A stretch of DNA of 64,000 nucleotides from Desulfosudis oleivorans (GTDB taxonomy: Bacteria; Desulfobacterota; Desulfobacteria; Desulfobacterales; SURF-7), in the NCBI GenBank assembly GCA_020723305.1, contig DYJC01000009.1, forward strand, positions 1-64,000, in the 5' to 3' direction. Positions 25,531-35,174 of this stretch are shown one piece after another. The notes beneath the pieces are model-generated. The model saw only the letters and a list, made by a program, of their open reading frames with translations, ran no database searches and had not been told where the DNA came from. Numbering within the stretch: position 1 is the first letter of the stretch; each line of letters begins with the position of its first letter. The position numbers and the translations under genes are program-made.

Positions 25531-27444
25531 ATGGATTTCTTCGTACAGCAGGACAAGGCCCGATCCAAGACCGCAATGCTGGTAGTACTTTTCATGCTCG
25601 CCATTCTCCTGGTGATCATCGCAGTTTATGCGGTTATCATGGGAGTTGTCGTGTACAACTCCACTGACCCCAATATCCAATTTTTTGACCATAAATTGTT
25701 TCTGATCATCGCAGGCATAACATTCGGCGTGATCTGCATCGGCAGCATCATCAAAATCTCAGCCCTTTCCAGAGGCGGCAGCTATGTGGCGGAAAGTCTC
25801 GGGGGAAGGCTGATTAACCGGTCAACTACAAACCCTGACGAGCGAAAACTGATAAACGTGGTGGAAGAGATGGCCATTGCATCGGGAACGCCGGTTCCTC
25901 CCGTCTATCTGCTTGAAAATGAAAATGGTATCAACGCATTTGCCGCCGGGTTTTCTCCCAATGACGCGGTCATCGGGGTTACCAAGGGGTGCTGTCAGCA
26001 ACTGAACCGGGAAGAACTGCAAGGGGTCATTGCCCATGAGTTCAGTCATATCCTGAACGGAGATATGCGGCTGAATATCCGCCTGATGGGTTTTCTAGGA
26101 GGAATCATGGCGATCACAACTATCGGTGAAACAATTCTTCGAAGTACGAGGTATAGCTCCCGCAGCTCCGTGAAAAGTAAAAAAGATGGCGGTGGCCAGA
26201 TCATGATCATTGCGCTTCTGCTGCTGATCATCGGATATATCGGCGTGCTGATCGGCAGGCTGATTCAAAGCGCTGTCTCCCGGCAGCGGGAATACCTGGC
26301 GGATGCTTCTGCGGTACAGTTTACAAGAAGCACCGGAATTGCCGATGCACTGAAGAAGATCGGCGGTTTGGTTGCCGGATCAAAAATCAAATCCCCGGCA
26401 GCAGGAGAAGCCTGCCATATGTTTTTTGGAAAAGCCGTCAGTTCTCTTTTTGCCACCCATCCTCCCCTGATCGACAGAATCCGAAAAATCGAACCCGGTT
26501 TTAAAGGGGATTTCTCAGCCATGCAGGCCGTTCCGGCAGCCACTGATGCCAACGAGTGGTTGCAATCGCTATCTTCATTCAAGGCCCGGCAGGACATATC
26601 AATTGACGCAGCTACGGTGATGAACCGGATCGGAAACATCACACCTGAAAATGTCGCATACAGTTCCGCCATACTTGCCGCGATACCGGATTCAATTAAA
26701 AATGAAATTCAGGATAGTCTTGGTGCATCCGCAGTTGTCTGCGCACTGCTGCTTGACAGGGACCCGGCTGAGAAAAAGAAACAGCTTACCTTGCTCAGCA
26801 GATCTACTACCCCCATGTTTTTACGGCAACTCGAACTTGTGGACAACTCCATACAGAATCTGGCACCGGAGCTGAAACTTCCGGTGCTTGATCTTTCCCT
26901 TCCCCTACTCAGGCAGATGTCCAAGGAACAGTTCACTATCTTTAAAAATCATCTTGAGCTCCTGATTGAAGCAGACAAGAAAGTAACCATTTTTGAATTC
27001 TCTCTGAAGGAAATCATCCAACACAGGCTGGAGGCGGCCTTTGTCAACACCGCACCCAAAATTTTATACAAGAATATTGCACAGCTTACGGATAACGCCA
27101 TCTCGCTTCTGGCCGTCCTTTCCCAGGCAGGACAAAAAGGCAAGGCCGCTGCCGGAGAAGCATTCCGGTCGGCAATATCCGCACTGCCGATCCGGGAGAA
27201 AAATATAGAAATGCCCGTGAAGGTTTCTTTTCATGATCTGCATGAGGCTCTGCAGCGGTTTTCCCAGGCCTCTTCCGGAGTCAAAAAAACGATGTTTGAT
27301 GCCTGCTGTCAATGTGTTCTTTTTGACAGCAGGGTTTCGGTCAACGAAGCGGAATTGCTGCGGGCGGTTGCCTATGCTGTGGATATTCCTGTCCCGCCTT
27401 TCATAGCCAAGGCAGCAGACGGATCTGTTTTCTATTCAGGCTGA
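25531..27444 (+). CDS. Membrane M48 zinc metalloprotease (HtpX-like) with a long C-terminal extension
   Basis: The protein has two N-terminal membrane segments, the metal-binding VIAHEFSHILNGD at about residue 165, and a third hydrophobic span (IMIIALLLLIIGYIGVLIG). The downstream glutamate motif is REYLADASAVQFT. Typical HtpX-like enzymes end near residue 300-330, but this one runs to about 637. The extra ~300 residues are soluble, helical and finish in a TerB-like segment (FDACCQCVLFDSRVSVNEAELLRAVA). Pairing with LemA suggests membrane protein quality control. The 3' end overlaps the convergent MFS gene by 13 bp. Start at 25531 is preferred over 25516. Confidence 0.9.
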   Translation: MDFFVQQDKARSKTAMLVVLFMLAILLVIIAVYAVIMGVVVYNSTDPNIQFFDHKLFLIIAGITFGVICIGSIIKISALSRGGSYVAESLGGRLINRSTTNPDERKLINVVEEMAIASGTPVPPVYLLENENGINAFAAGFSPNDAVIGVTKGCCQQLNREELQGVIAHEFSHILNGDMRLNIRLMGFLGGIMAITTIGETILRSTRYSSRSSVKSKKDGGGQIMIIALLLLIIGYIGVLIGRLIQSAVSRQREYLADASAVQFTRSTGIADALKKIGGLVAGSKIKSPAAGEACHMFFGKAVSSLFATHPPLIDRIRKIEPGFKGDFSAMQAVPAATDANEWLQSLSSFKARQDISIDAATVMNRIGNITPENVAYSSAILAAIPDSIKNEIQDSLGASAVVCALLLDRDPAEKKKQLTLLSRSTTPMFLRQLELVDNSIQNLAPELKLPVLDLSLPLLRQMSKEQFTIFKNHLELLIEADKKVTIFEFSLKEIIQHRLEAAFVNTAPKILYKNIAQLTDNAISLLAVLSQAGQKGKAAAGEAFRSAISALPIREKNIEMPVKVSFHDLHEALQRFSQASSGVKKTMFDACCQCVLFDSRVSVNEAELLRAVAYAVDIPVPPFIAKAADGSVFYSG

Positions 27445-28712
27445 TGCTGTGAAGTCGCGGCGGCCATGGGCGGTTTCAAGGTCGCAAGCATTGCGGCAGC
27501 CGCAAGATCCAGTCCGATATAAATCATATAGGCCAGGTCATAAGACCCGGTCCGGTCATGACTTTGTCCGGCAATCAGGTATCCGGCCAACTGCAGAATC
27601 AAAAAAATCGATATATACCGCAGGACAGAAGGGAAACAGTCCCGGCCAAAAAAAATCGCTACCATAACCGAATAGGTGGACATGATGCCGCCCATGGTGA
27701 AACCGAACACCACAATGAAGAGAATCAGAAAGGTCATGGAGTTCTGATACAGGGCCAGGGAAAGTCCGGCTGCATTTGCAAGGGACATCAGCACAACCAC
27801 TTTTTTGGGCTCAAACCGGTCGCAGAAAGAACCCCAGGAATATTTTCCAATTGATCCGATCAGGGCTGTGACAGACATGAGAATCATGGCGTGCAGGCTG
27901 CTGAATCCGATATCGGTGAAACGCGGTTTCAACTGGGACATTACGCCCACCGTGCCGACCATAAGCATGGCATAGGACAATCCCAGTTTCCAGAATGCCC
28001 CGGTTCGCATAAGCATTCCAAATGGCCAGGCATTGCAATTCGTTCCGGATTTTTTTGTCGGGTTGCAGGTCTGTGCCCCGGTTGCTTCTGTCCGGCAAAA
28101 AATTGCCGGTTCGGTGATGATGCCATCCGGAAGCATCCCTATCTCTTCCGGCCATTCGCGCATGACAAACCATGCCAGCGGCGCCATCAGCATGACAGAT
28201 ACTCCGATAACCAATGCCGCACCATCCACTCCGGATTGAACAATGGCGATCATGGCGATCATTGGCAGGATGGCGCCTGAAAAGGAAATACCGGCAGCAG
28301 CAAAGCCCATGGCTTTTCCCCGTTTCTGAACAAACCAGTTGTTAACTGCCGTAGCAGATACGATACCGCCATATGCTCCGTTACCGATAAACAGAAGGAT
28401 ATAAAAAAAATAGAACTGCCACAGCGCTTCCACACGCGCCATGAAGATGAACGCCATCCCGCCCACCAGGGAACCTAATACCATGAGCGCCCGGACACCG
28501 GTATACATGACAATGGTGCCATAGATAAATTGACCTGAAAAACCGAAAAGCGTGCCAATGACCAGCGCCAGGTTGATGTCGGTCCGGGTCCATCCCCGCA
28601 ATTGGCAGAGGGGTTCCATGAAGGCATTGAGGGCATAAAACCCTGTTCCCACGGACATGAAGTTGGCAAAAAAGGCAACGCCCACGATATACCAGCCGTA
28701 ATACACAGACAT
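27432..28712 (-). CDS. MFS transporter, oxalate/formate antiporter-like
   Basis: The product of about 426 residues has twelve predicted membrane segments and the YYGWYIVGVAFFANF start characteristic of the OFA/monocarboxylate branch of the major facilitator superfamily. The inter-domain loop is hydrophilic and Cys-containing. Such carriers move small carboxylates by antiport or symport. It is the last gene of the minus-strand cluster and starts 4 bp after the ligase-dehydratase fusion, so it probably imports or exports the acid that cluster activates. AAGGGG lies immediately before ATG 28712; GTG 28706 is an alternative start with better spacing. Confidence 0.85.
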   Translation of the reverse strand: MSVYYGWYIVGVAFFANFMSVGTGFYALNAFMEPLCQLRGWTRTDINLALVIGTLFGFSGQFIYGTIVMYTGVRALMVLGSLVGGMAFIFMARVEALWQFYFFYILLFIGNGAYGGIVSATAVNNWFVQKRGKAMGFAAAGISFSGAILPMIAMIAIVQSGVDGAALVIGVSVMLMAPLAWFVMREWPEEIGMLPDGIITEPAIFCRTEATGAQTCNPTKKSGTNCNAWPFGMLMRTGAFWKLGLSYAMLMVGTVGVMSQLKPRFTDIGFSSLHAMILMSVTALIGSIGKYSWGSFCDRFEPKKVVVLMSLANAAGLSLALYQNSMTFLILFIVVFGFTMGGIMSTYSVMVAIFFGRDCFPSVLRYISIFLILQLAGYLIAGQSHDRTGSYDLAYMIYIGLDLAAAAMLATLKPPMAAATSQHQPE

Positions 28713-28716
28713 CCCC

Positions 28717-31700
28717 TTAAAAATAGGTTTCAATGGCTGTCTCAAACCGGTGCTTCTGAAACCGCTCCTTCAGCCCCATGTCACCGTCAAACAGGATGGT
28801 GATAAAATCCTCTCCGAATTCTTTTTTCAGGGCTTCGGCAAGCTGCCCCTGAAGACGGGAAAAGGTGTGGCAGCTTTTGTTGTTATGGAATAGAATGCCT
28901 TTTGCCTGATACTTCGTCACCATCTCCTTCCATAAAGAAATCCGCTGCTCAATGGTAAGGTTTGTATACATGCTGCAATAGGAGATGGCCATGCTGTCAA
29001 GAAGCGGATCATAGCCGGATGTGTCCAGTTCATTTTTCCACACATCCAGGTAGGTGGAACCAACCACGGCAATATTCCGGGAACCCAGATACCGTTTCAG
29101 CTCACCAAAGTTAAACCAGGTGGCAAGGTTATCCCACAACAGCCGATGCGTTTCATGATTTACTGCTGATTTTCCGGCTGCTATCTTCTCCTTTGTTTCC
29201 GAAACAAGCTGCCTGTAGTAGTCAACCGCAACCGGTTTCCCTCTTTCCGACACAATGGCTGCCATGTGAAAAAAACCATCAAATACGGTCATGGGAGACG
29301 GCTTCCGGGTTCCGGAATCCAGATATTCCCTCCATAAGCGTGTTGCCTGATTGGATCTTCTCGAAACCTCCAGCAGCCTCTCCTGATCCAGCCGCGTGTT
29401 TGTCTCGATTTCAAGCATGGAGATCACATCCTCTATCTGCTTCCGGACATACTGTATCCTTGCTGTATCCACAACACCGTCATAGCGGTTCCCGACATTG
29501 ATGACCTTGAACGGAATTTTGCCGAACATGTCGCTGAGATTCTGAAACCATTCTGCAACAATTTCACACTGATTGTTGCAGGAGAGTAGGATATCCGGCG
29601 CAGGCAGACAAGGAATGGACTTAAACCGTGCCCCTGCATCCGCCTGTTCTGAAAAGCAGGTTTCCAGAAGATAGCCGGTGTTGGCCAGCTCATAGGAACA
29701 ACCCATCTTGTCAATCGCTTTCCGGGCAGCGGCGATTTCCGACAGACCTTCGGCCATCCCGTTGACAATCAGATTGACCGCATGGTTTTCCGGATACACA
29801 ATAGCGATGTCCGGCTCAAAAGCCCGGGCGATCTCAACCGGAAAGGTTGCGGTCACATAAACAACCGGCTTTCCGCTGTTTTTGCTTTCAACCGCCCGCT
29901 GATAGTGTTCCGCCATCATCTGTTTCTGAAACTGGCTGATGGATATTGATGAACTCATCCGATCTCCTGAATGGGTTATAAAAACAGTCTTACCTGTTCT
30001 GGTTTGTACGGCTGAAAAAAGATCGCTGTTACCGGTAAAGGCTTTCAGGGTATCCTGGTTTGTCGGATCAGCGAACCTTGCAATCTCCTTCTGATACTGG
30101 GACGTCTGAAAAACGACTATCTCATGGTTTTGAATCTCGTAAATCCGATCATACCGGTTATTATCCAGTTCTTCATCCCGGTAGTAAAAATCCTTTTTCA
30201 ATAAGGAGTTCTTTAATTTCAGGGTTTCGGTCATGGGGAGCTTTTTCATGATCCGGATAAACCGGGGAAGCATATAGTGGGGCAGGTTTTTTCTGCAAAA
30301 GGCATAAAAATCCCGGATATCAAAGGGATCACCTTTTTGAATCTCCATAATATACATGGGATCATCTTCCCTGCCCGTGCTTTGGGGAACGCCGATGATA
30401 GCCATATTGACGATGCCTTTGTATTTACCGGCAATGCGGATTCCATCCACCGGCGCCCAGTTTTCTCCTTTATACCGTATCCAGTCTCCGGTTCTTCCAA
30501 GAAAAATCAGATATCTGACATGATCCTGTTCCACAATCGCACCCAGATCACCCATCCGGTAGAACATCTCTCCCTGAATGGAAATCAATTTTTTAGAACT
30601 CTCCTGCGGGAGCTTGTAATACCCCGTAAACGCCGATGCACCCAGAGAGGCCTGACTGACCAACACTTCCCCTGAACATCTGCCAAGATTTGTAATGGCT
30701 CCGTTTTCATCCAATACGGCATTCTCACACTCCTGAAAGGTATCTTCGTTCACGATACGAACATCTTTCAACAGCCTTCCGACGCTGCATGGGGGAGTGT
30801 TTTCATCCACGGCAGTCAATGCACCGGCTTCTGTAGATCCATATACTTCCGTAAAAATATCCAGTCCAAACAGATCGGTGAATTCTGCCCGGTTGACAGA
30901 GTTGGTTCCTGTACTGATCACGGTTCTCAAGGGAAGATTCCGGTAGTCTTGTTTTCTGTTTTCCCGCGAAAAGTGATTCAGCAGATATTGAACCGGATCT
31001 CCGACACAGTTCCATATGGTTGCACCGGAATCCCGGATATCCCGGATAAATCCGGATACACTGAATTTTCTTCGCAGGAAAATTTTCGCACCATTCATGA
31101 TCGCGGGCATAACATTGAGGTAAAGTGAATTGGAGTGATTGACAGGCATGCAGACATAACCCACATCCTTCTTTGTATACTTCAGGATTCCGGTTGCATG
31201 AATCCCGACATGGGTCATTTTTTCCCAGGAGATCTCGATTCCTTTAGGCGCTCCGGTTGTACCGGATGTAAAGATGACCAGCGCAGCACCGGAAACATCC
31301 AGGGGTGTGGGAACAAACGTTTCGATTGCAGATCCATACTGCTCGAGCTGTTGATATAGTGCGGGTATATTCTCATGCCCGCTTTTTTGAATTGAAATGA
31401 TATGGGAATCGTCCAGTTTTGAAAAACCATTGTTGCTCTTTGCCTTCAACACCGTATCCAGAAAAGAACCATCCGTGCCCGGTTGGCCGGCGGTATCCAC
31501 AAAAAGAAGATTCATATCCACATTGTTGATGTCAAAGGCAAGCTTGTCTCCAACTTGAGCATTGTTGATGCCGACCAGTGTCGAATTGGTAAACGCGCAG
31601 CCTCCAAGGATATAAAAAAACTCCGGAATATTCTGCATGAACACGCCGACATGAAAACGGGTAAAGGAATTGATTCCCTGTTCTTCTTTTTTCCGCTGGA

Positions 31701-31872
31701 TCAGATGGCCGCATTGCAGTGACTTTGCATAAAAATCCGCATAGGAAACGTGCTCAATCTCATCCGTTTCCTGCCGAAACATCATAAATGTACGGTCTTT
31801 GATCTCCCTGTCCGTTCCATTGTATGCAATGATTTCCGCCAGGTTCATTCGTGCTGTTTTTTCAATACTCAT
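28717..31872 (-). CDS. Fusion of acyl-CoA ligase and 2-hydroxyacyl-CoA dehydratase-like (HgdB/BcrB) domain
   Basis: From the ATG at 31872 (AGGA six bases before it) the protein has 1051 residues. Residues ~1-590 form an ANL-family acyl-CoA ligase: FTSGTTGAPKG (~201-211), YGSTEAGA, the hinge region GRTGDWIRYKGENW and a C-terminal Lys in TETLKLKNS. Residues ~615-1051 match the D component of 2-hydroxyglutaryl-CoA dehydratase / benzoyl-CoA reductase. Three Cys positions suit [4Fe-4S] ligation: GCSYELANTG (C725), LLSCNNQC (C765 or C769) and NNKSC (C1001), and it ends in the family-like DGDMGLKERF. I know of no standard enzyme with this order. It would activate an acid and then reduce or dehydrate it, but the usual second subunit and ATP-dependent activator are not nearby. 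The MFS gene follows directly. Confidence 0.88.
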   Translation of the reverse strand: MSIEKTARMNLAEIIAYNGTDREIKDRTFMMFRQETDEIEHVSYADFYAKSLQCGHLIQRKKEEQGINSFTRFHVGVFMQNIPEFFYILGGCAFTNSTLVGINNAQVGDKLAFDINNVDMNLLFVDTAGQPGTDGSFLDTVLKAKSNNGFSKLDDSHIISIQKSGHENIPALYQQLEQYGSAIETFVPTPLDVSGAALVIFTSGTTGAPKGIEISWEKMTHVGIHATGILKYTKKDVGYVCMPVNHSNSLYLNVMPAIMNGAKIFLRRKFSVSGFIRDIRDSGATIWNCVGDPVQYLLNHFSRENRKQDYRNLPLRTVISTGTNSVNRAEFTDLFGLDIFTEVYGSTEAGALTAVDENTPPCSVGRLLKDVRIVNEDTFQECENAVLDENGAITNLGRCSGEVLVSQASLGASAFTGYYKLPQESSKKLISIQGEMFYRMGDLGAIVEQDHVRYLIFLGRTGDWIRYKGENWAPVDGIRIAGKYKGIVNMAIIGVPQSTGREDDPMYIMEIQKGDPFDIRDFYAFCRKNLPHYMLPRFIRIMKKLPMTETLKLKNSLLKKDFYYRDEELDNNRYDRIYEIQNHEIVVFQTSQYQKEIARFADPTNQDTLKAFTGNSDLFSAVQTRTGKTVFITHSGDRMSSSISISQFQKQMMAEHYQRAVESKNSGKPVVYVTATFPVEIARAFEPDIAIVYPENHAVNLIVNGMAEGLSEIAAARKAIDKMGCSYELANTGYLLETCFSEQADAGARFKSIPCLPAPDILLSCNNQCEIVAEWFQNLSDMFGKIPFKVINVGNRYDGVVDTARIQYVRKQIEDVISMLEIETNTRLDQERLLEVSRRSNQATRLWREYLDSGTRKPSPMTVFDGFFHMAAIVSERGKPVAVDYYRQLVSETKEKIAAGKSAVNHETHRLLWDNLATWFNFGELKRYLGSRNIAVVGSTYLDVWKNELDTSGYDPLLDSMAISYCSMYTNLTIEQRISLWKEMVTKYQAKGILFHNNKSCHTFSRLQGQLAEALKKEFGEDFITILFDGDMGLKERFQKHRFETAIETYF

Positions 31873-32021
31873 AATATTCCTGAATCCGTTGGGAATTCCT
31901 TTATCATTCTGTTGAACGGCAATCTCTGGAATACCGGATAATCCTTGGTGCAATCTATAATGGAAACTAAAAGGTTCGTCAATGTCTGATGCTGGAGAGA
32001 GGGCGGATGATAGGAAGGTAT

Positions 32022-32068
32022 AAAAAAAAATCAGTTCGTATCCAAAATGGATGGATACGAACTGATTT
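32022..32068 (-). terminator. Rho-independent terminator between two ligase genes
   Basis: A perfect 16-bp inverted repeat (AAATCAGTTCGTATCC and its complement, loop of nine) is followed on the minus strand by a run of nine T. It lies 39 bp after the ligase gene that ends at 32107, so the fusion gene needs its own promoter between about 31873 and 32021. Confidence 0.92.
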
Positions 32069-32106
32069 GTATCAACTCTCAGATGAAGGTGATATCCATG
32101 GTTTTA

Positions 32107-33768
32107 TCATCTGTAGTCTTTTGCTTTACATACATCTTCCTTGTTGTTCTCGAATTTTTCCTTCAAAAACCGCTCCTGTGGTTTTTCGCTGATGGTCTTG
32201 GGTATCTCATCCAGGAAAAGAATATAGCTGGGAACGCTGTTGGCCTCCAGCCCCTTCCGGGCGATTGCAAACAGAGTCGCAGGATCACGCTCATAGCCTT
32301 CAAACAGAACGACCCCGGCAACCAGATCGGATTCGCCCGGCGCTCCGCTTTCCGCAGGAATCCCGAATACGGAAACCTCACTGACAGACTCATGTTCTCC
32401 AATGACCCTTTCCACGTTGTCGGCCTGGATAAAATCTCCTGCTCTTCGAAGACCCCCGCCAACCCGATAGTCAAAGTAAAACCATCCGTTTTCATCAACA
32501 TGCACAATATCCCCTGTCCGATTCCAACCGCCCATGGTTTTTTTCTTGCTGGCTTCGGGGTTGTCATAATAATTTACAAAAGCCGGTATTCCTTTTATTC
32601 TTGCGATGACCTCTCCCGGAACATTGGGCGGGCATGGGTTGTCATTTTCATCCACCACCTTCATGCTGAACAGACCGATGGGTTTTCCAAAACTGCCGAT
32701 CGGCCCTTCGCCAATGGGTTTGCGTGCAAATCCGCCTCCTTCAAGAGTGGAATACCACTCCAGAATGTTCACGTTAAACCGTTTTTCAAAATCTTCCCAT
32801 ATGGCCCGGGGCATTCCGGCACTGACAACATGCCGGACCGGATTATCCGCATCATTGGGCTTTCGCGGCTCATTGTAGATACCGGCTGCAACGCCTCCCA
32901 GCATACTGAAGCTGGTGACACCATATTTCCGGGCAATATCCCATAGCCGGCTTTTGGTAAACTTTGTACTGAAAACCGCCTTGATGCTTCGATACACTGC
33001 CGGAGCATAGGTACAACCCTGGGCATTTCCATGGGTAAGGGAAAGGCCGGTATACAGGGTGTCGCTCGGATCATACTTCCAGTATCGGCTCAACACATAT
33101 CCATAGACTGGAAACCGGAAACTCTCGTTTAAAACCCCTTTGGGATCACCGGTTGTTCCGGATGTGTACACAATCTGAATGGGATGGCTGGGTTTGGAGG
33201 ACACATAATCAACATGCTGGAAAGGCGCCTCAAGAATCTCCTGCATGGAATGATATTTTGAAACATCCCCGGTTGCCGGCTTTCGTGGTTTTTCAGACAC
33301 AAAAATATGGGTTACATTTGGAATTTTATTTTTTATGGGCTCAAGATTCTCCAGCAGATCCGCAGTGGTAAATACCACTTTGCTTCTGGAATTGGAAACC
33401 ATATGGGCCAGCTTATCCCCTTTGGTTCGGGGATCAATGGGCACAACAATGGCACCGATGATACTGCCGGCGGCCAGAAGATGCATCATTTCCGGATAAT
33501 TGTACATAATGGCTGCATAGGTATCTCCTTTCCGAAGCCCGGCATCCAGAAGCGCCTTTGCAAACCGGTGGGAGTTCTCATGCAGATCCCGAAAGGTCTG
33601 GATAAAGTCCGGATCCTTATTGTTTTCAAAGGTGAGCACCGGAAAATCGGGCCGGGTATTGGCCCTGATTTCCAATAACTGACTAAGGAATACCTGGTTC
33701 AATTTCTTTTGAATGGAAAAAACAATATTTCTTGTTTTTTCAAACACAGGTTTTGTTTCATTATACAT
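32107..33768 (-). CDS. AMP-dependent acyl-CoA synthetase (CaiC/FadD-like)
   Basis: This 553-residue ANL enzyme has the phosphate-binding IVYTSGTTGDPKG, the acyl-adenylate motif EWYSTLEGGG, the WNRTGDIVHVDENGWFYFDYR hinge region and the C-terminal GVEANSVPSY/IPKTISEK-type end. It converts a carboxylic acid, ATP and CoA to an acyl-CoA. The middle resembles carnitine/crotonobetaine-CoA ligases, but the substrate cannot be read. A perfect AGGAGGT precedes the ATG. With the fused ligase, the cluster has two activating enzymes, suggesting two acid substrates or one substrate and one cleavage product. Confidence 0.92.
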   Translation of the reverse strand: MYNETKPVFEKTRNIVFSIQKKLNQVFLSQLLEIRANTRPDFPVLTFENNKDPDFIQTFRDLHENSHRFAKALLDAGLRKGDTYAAIMYNYPEMMHLLAAGSIIGAIVVPIDPRTKGDKLAHMVSNSRSKVVFTTADLLENLEPIKNKIPNVTHIFVSEKPRKPATGDVSKYHSMQEILEAPFQHVDYVSSKPSHPIQIVYTSGTTGDPKGVLNESFRFPVYGYVLSRYWKYDPSDTLYTGLSLTHGNAQGCTYAPAVYRSIKAVFSTKFTKSRLWDIARKYGVTSFSMLGGVAAGIYNEPRKPNDADNPVRHVVSAGMPRAIWEDFEKRFNVNILEWYSTLEGGGFARKPIGEGPIGSFGKPIGLFSMKVVDENDNPCPPNVPGEVIARIKGIPAFVNYYDNPEASKKKTMGGWNRTGDIVHVDENGWFYFDYRVGGGLRRAGDFIQADNVERVIGEHESVSEVSVFGIPAESGAPGESDLVAGVVLFEGYERDPATLFAIARKGLEANSVPSYILFLDEIPKTISEKPQERFLKEKFENNKEDVCKAKDYR

Positions 33769-34168
33769 TTTTACGACCTCCTGTTTTAAATTCTGGTGCC
33801 TCGCCCTTTCTTTTCATCAACTGTACATCTTCTATAGAAAGAAAAAAATATTTTCCCGATCCGATTCCAACCCGGTATAGATAATTTAATTCAATATGTC
33901 AATATAATTCAAGCGTTGATGTTGTAAAAATACAACCTCCTGTTTTATCCTGAAAATGTCTTCCTGACTGTTTTCAATTGACCCGCATGTCAATAATACA
34001 TGAAAAAAAGGGAAAAAATCCAGGGCCGGAGAATCGGAAGAAGGGTCTGATTTTCACCTGAAGGATGGTGATGAGGTGTGAGATTGCGATTCAAAATCGC
34101 TTTTGATGCCGTTATAATAAAAAAGTTGGCTCGTTGGTACGATAGACTTTACTTATTTTGTAAATCGG
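33769..34168. other. Intergenic region between SDR and ligase genes
   Basis: This 400-bp AT-rich gap holds the leader and promoter candidate of the ligase gene and short hairpins (GCGATT/AATCGC near 34086). No gene is visible. Confidence 0.5.
33874..33902 (-). promoter_or_regulatory. Candidate promoter of the acyl-CoA ligase gene
   Basis: On the minus strand TTGACA is followed after 17 bp by TATACC, about 105 bp upstream of the ligase ATG. The -35 box is perfect and the -10 box keeps TATA. Confidence 0.45.
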
Positions 34169-35161
34169 CTATCTTCTTTTTCCCGGAATCCGGTAGCTTT
34201 CCAGAACCCACTCATGGATCTCTTTCATAGCCTGATCCTGAGGAATCCGGGTAGACCACCCCAACTCCTCCTTTGCCCGGCTTGCATCCACATTATTGTT
34301 TTTCCCCATGATAGCTGCCGCCAGACGGGTGATTGGTGGCCGTATCCCAAAAGGTGTTAACAGTTTCTCACAGACCGACCCCAGGAACCAGGCGGATGTG
34401 AAAGAGAGATTTCCGATGGTTTTCTTCCCGACAAAGCCGCCGACTGTATCCAGATACTCCCCCCAGGTGATAGGATAATCATCACGGAAGAGATAGACCC
34501 GATCCACTGCTTTTTCCGATTCTGCACATCGGATCATGCCGTCCACCAGGTTGGTGACGTACACAAAGGCACCGGGTTCTTTTCCACCGTTGATTTTTGG
34601 GAAGGGCCCGCGGAAAAATGCATCCAGGATCTCCCGGACCCACACACTGCCGGGACCGATCACATTGGATGGCCGAACAATGGTATAGACAATACCGTGG
34701 CTGCGGCAGAATATTTTTACGGTTTCTTCAGCAAGGATCTTTGTATCACAATACGGGATTCCACATTCAATCTGGGGGCTATCTTCATTAGCGCCGGAGA
34801 GATCCCGGCCAACTCCGAAAGCCGCGATGGAGGAGGCATAGATGAATCTTTTACTCTTTCCTTTGGATTGCATCAGAAGATTTCTGGTGCCATCCACCAT
34901 AACGGCTTTAAACTGTTTCCGGGTTCCCCAATCCAGTGTGCGGGTAGCCAGATGATACACCGTATCGATCCCTTCCGTGACTCCGTGAAGGGTTTCCGGA
35001 AGGGTCAGGTCACCCCGGAAAATCTCTATACCCAGCTTTTCACAAGGGCCGGCGTCTTCATTGGGAAGGAACAGCCCCCTTACCGGATAGCCTCCTTTTA
35101 CCAGTTCCTTTGCCAGATGATACCCGATGAATCCACCGGTGCCGGTGACCAGTATTTTCAT
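34169..35161 (-). CDS. NAD-dependent epimerase/dehydratase-type SDR
   Basis: This 330-residue extended short-chain dehydrogenase has the Rossmann motif VTGTGGFIGYHLAKELV at the N-terminus, the YCDTK catalytic Tyr/Lys pair (in IPYCDTKILAEE) and the RPSNVIGPGS segment. Members act on sugar nucleotides, on 3beta-hydroxysteroids or on dihydroflavonol-like substrates; the 3beta-HSD/DFR branch is the closer impression. In the cluster it would oxidise or reduce a hydroxyl/keto group. Its start lies 13 bp after the ThDP enzyme stop, so the two are co-transcribed. Confidence 0.88.
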   Translation of the reverse strand: MKILVTGTGGFIGYHLAKELVKGGYPVRGLFLPNEDAGPCEKLGIEIFRGDLTLPETLHGVTEGIDTVYHLATRTLDWGTRKQFKAVMVDGTRNLLMQSKGKSKRFIYASSIAAFGVGRDLSGANEDSPQIECGIPYCDTKILAEETVKIFCRSHGIVYTIVRPSNVIGPGSVWVREILDAFFRGPFPKINGGKEPGAFVYVTNLVDGMIRCAESEKAVDRVYLFRDDYPITWGEYLDTVGGFVGKKTIGNLSFTSAWFLGSVCEKLLTPFGIRPPITRLAAAIMGKNNNVDASRAKEELGWSTRIPQDQAMKEIHEWVLESYRIPGKRR

Positions 35162-35174
35162 GATCCGTCTCCTG

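Noticed and set aside
34081-34105. GCGATT/AATCGC hairpin as a terminator for the SDR gene
   Set aside because: The stem is short and no T-run follows on either strand.
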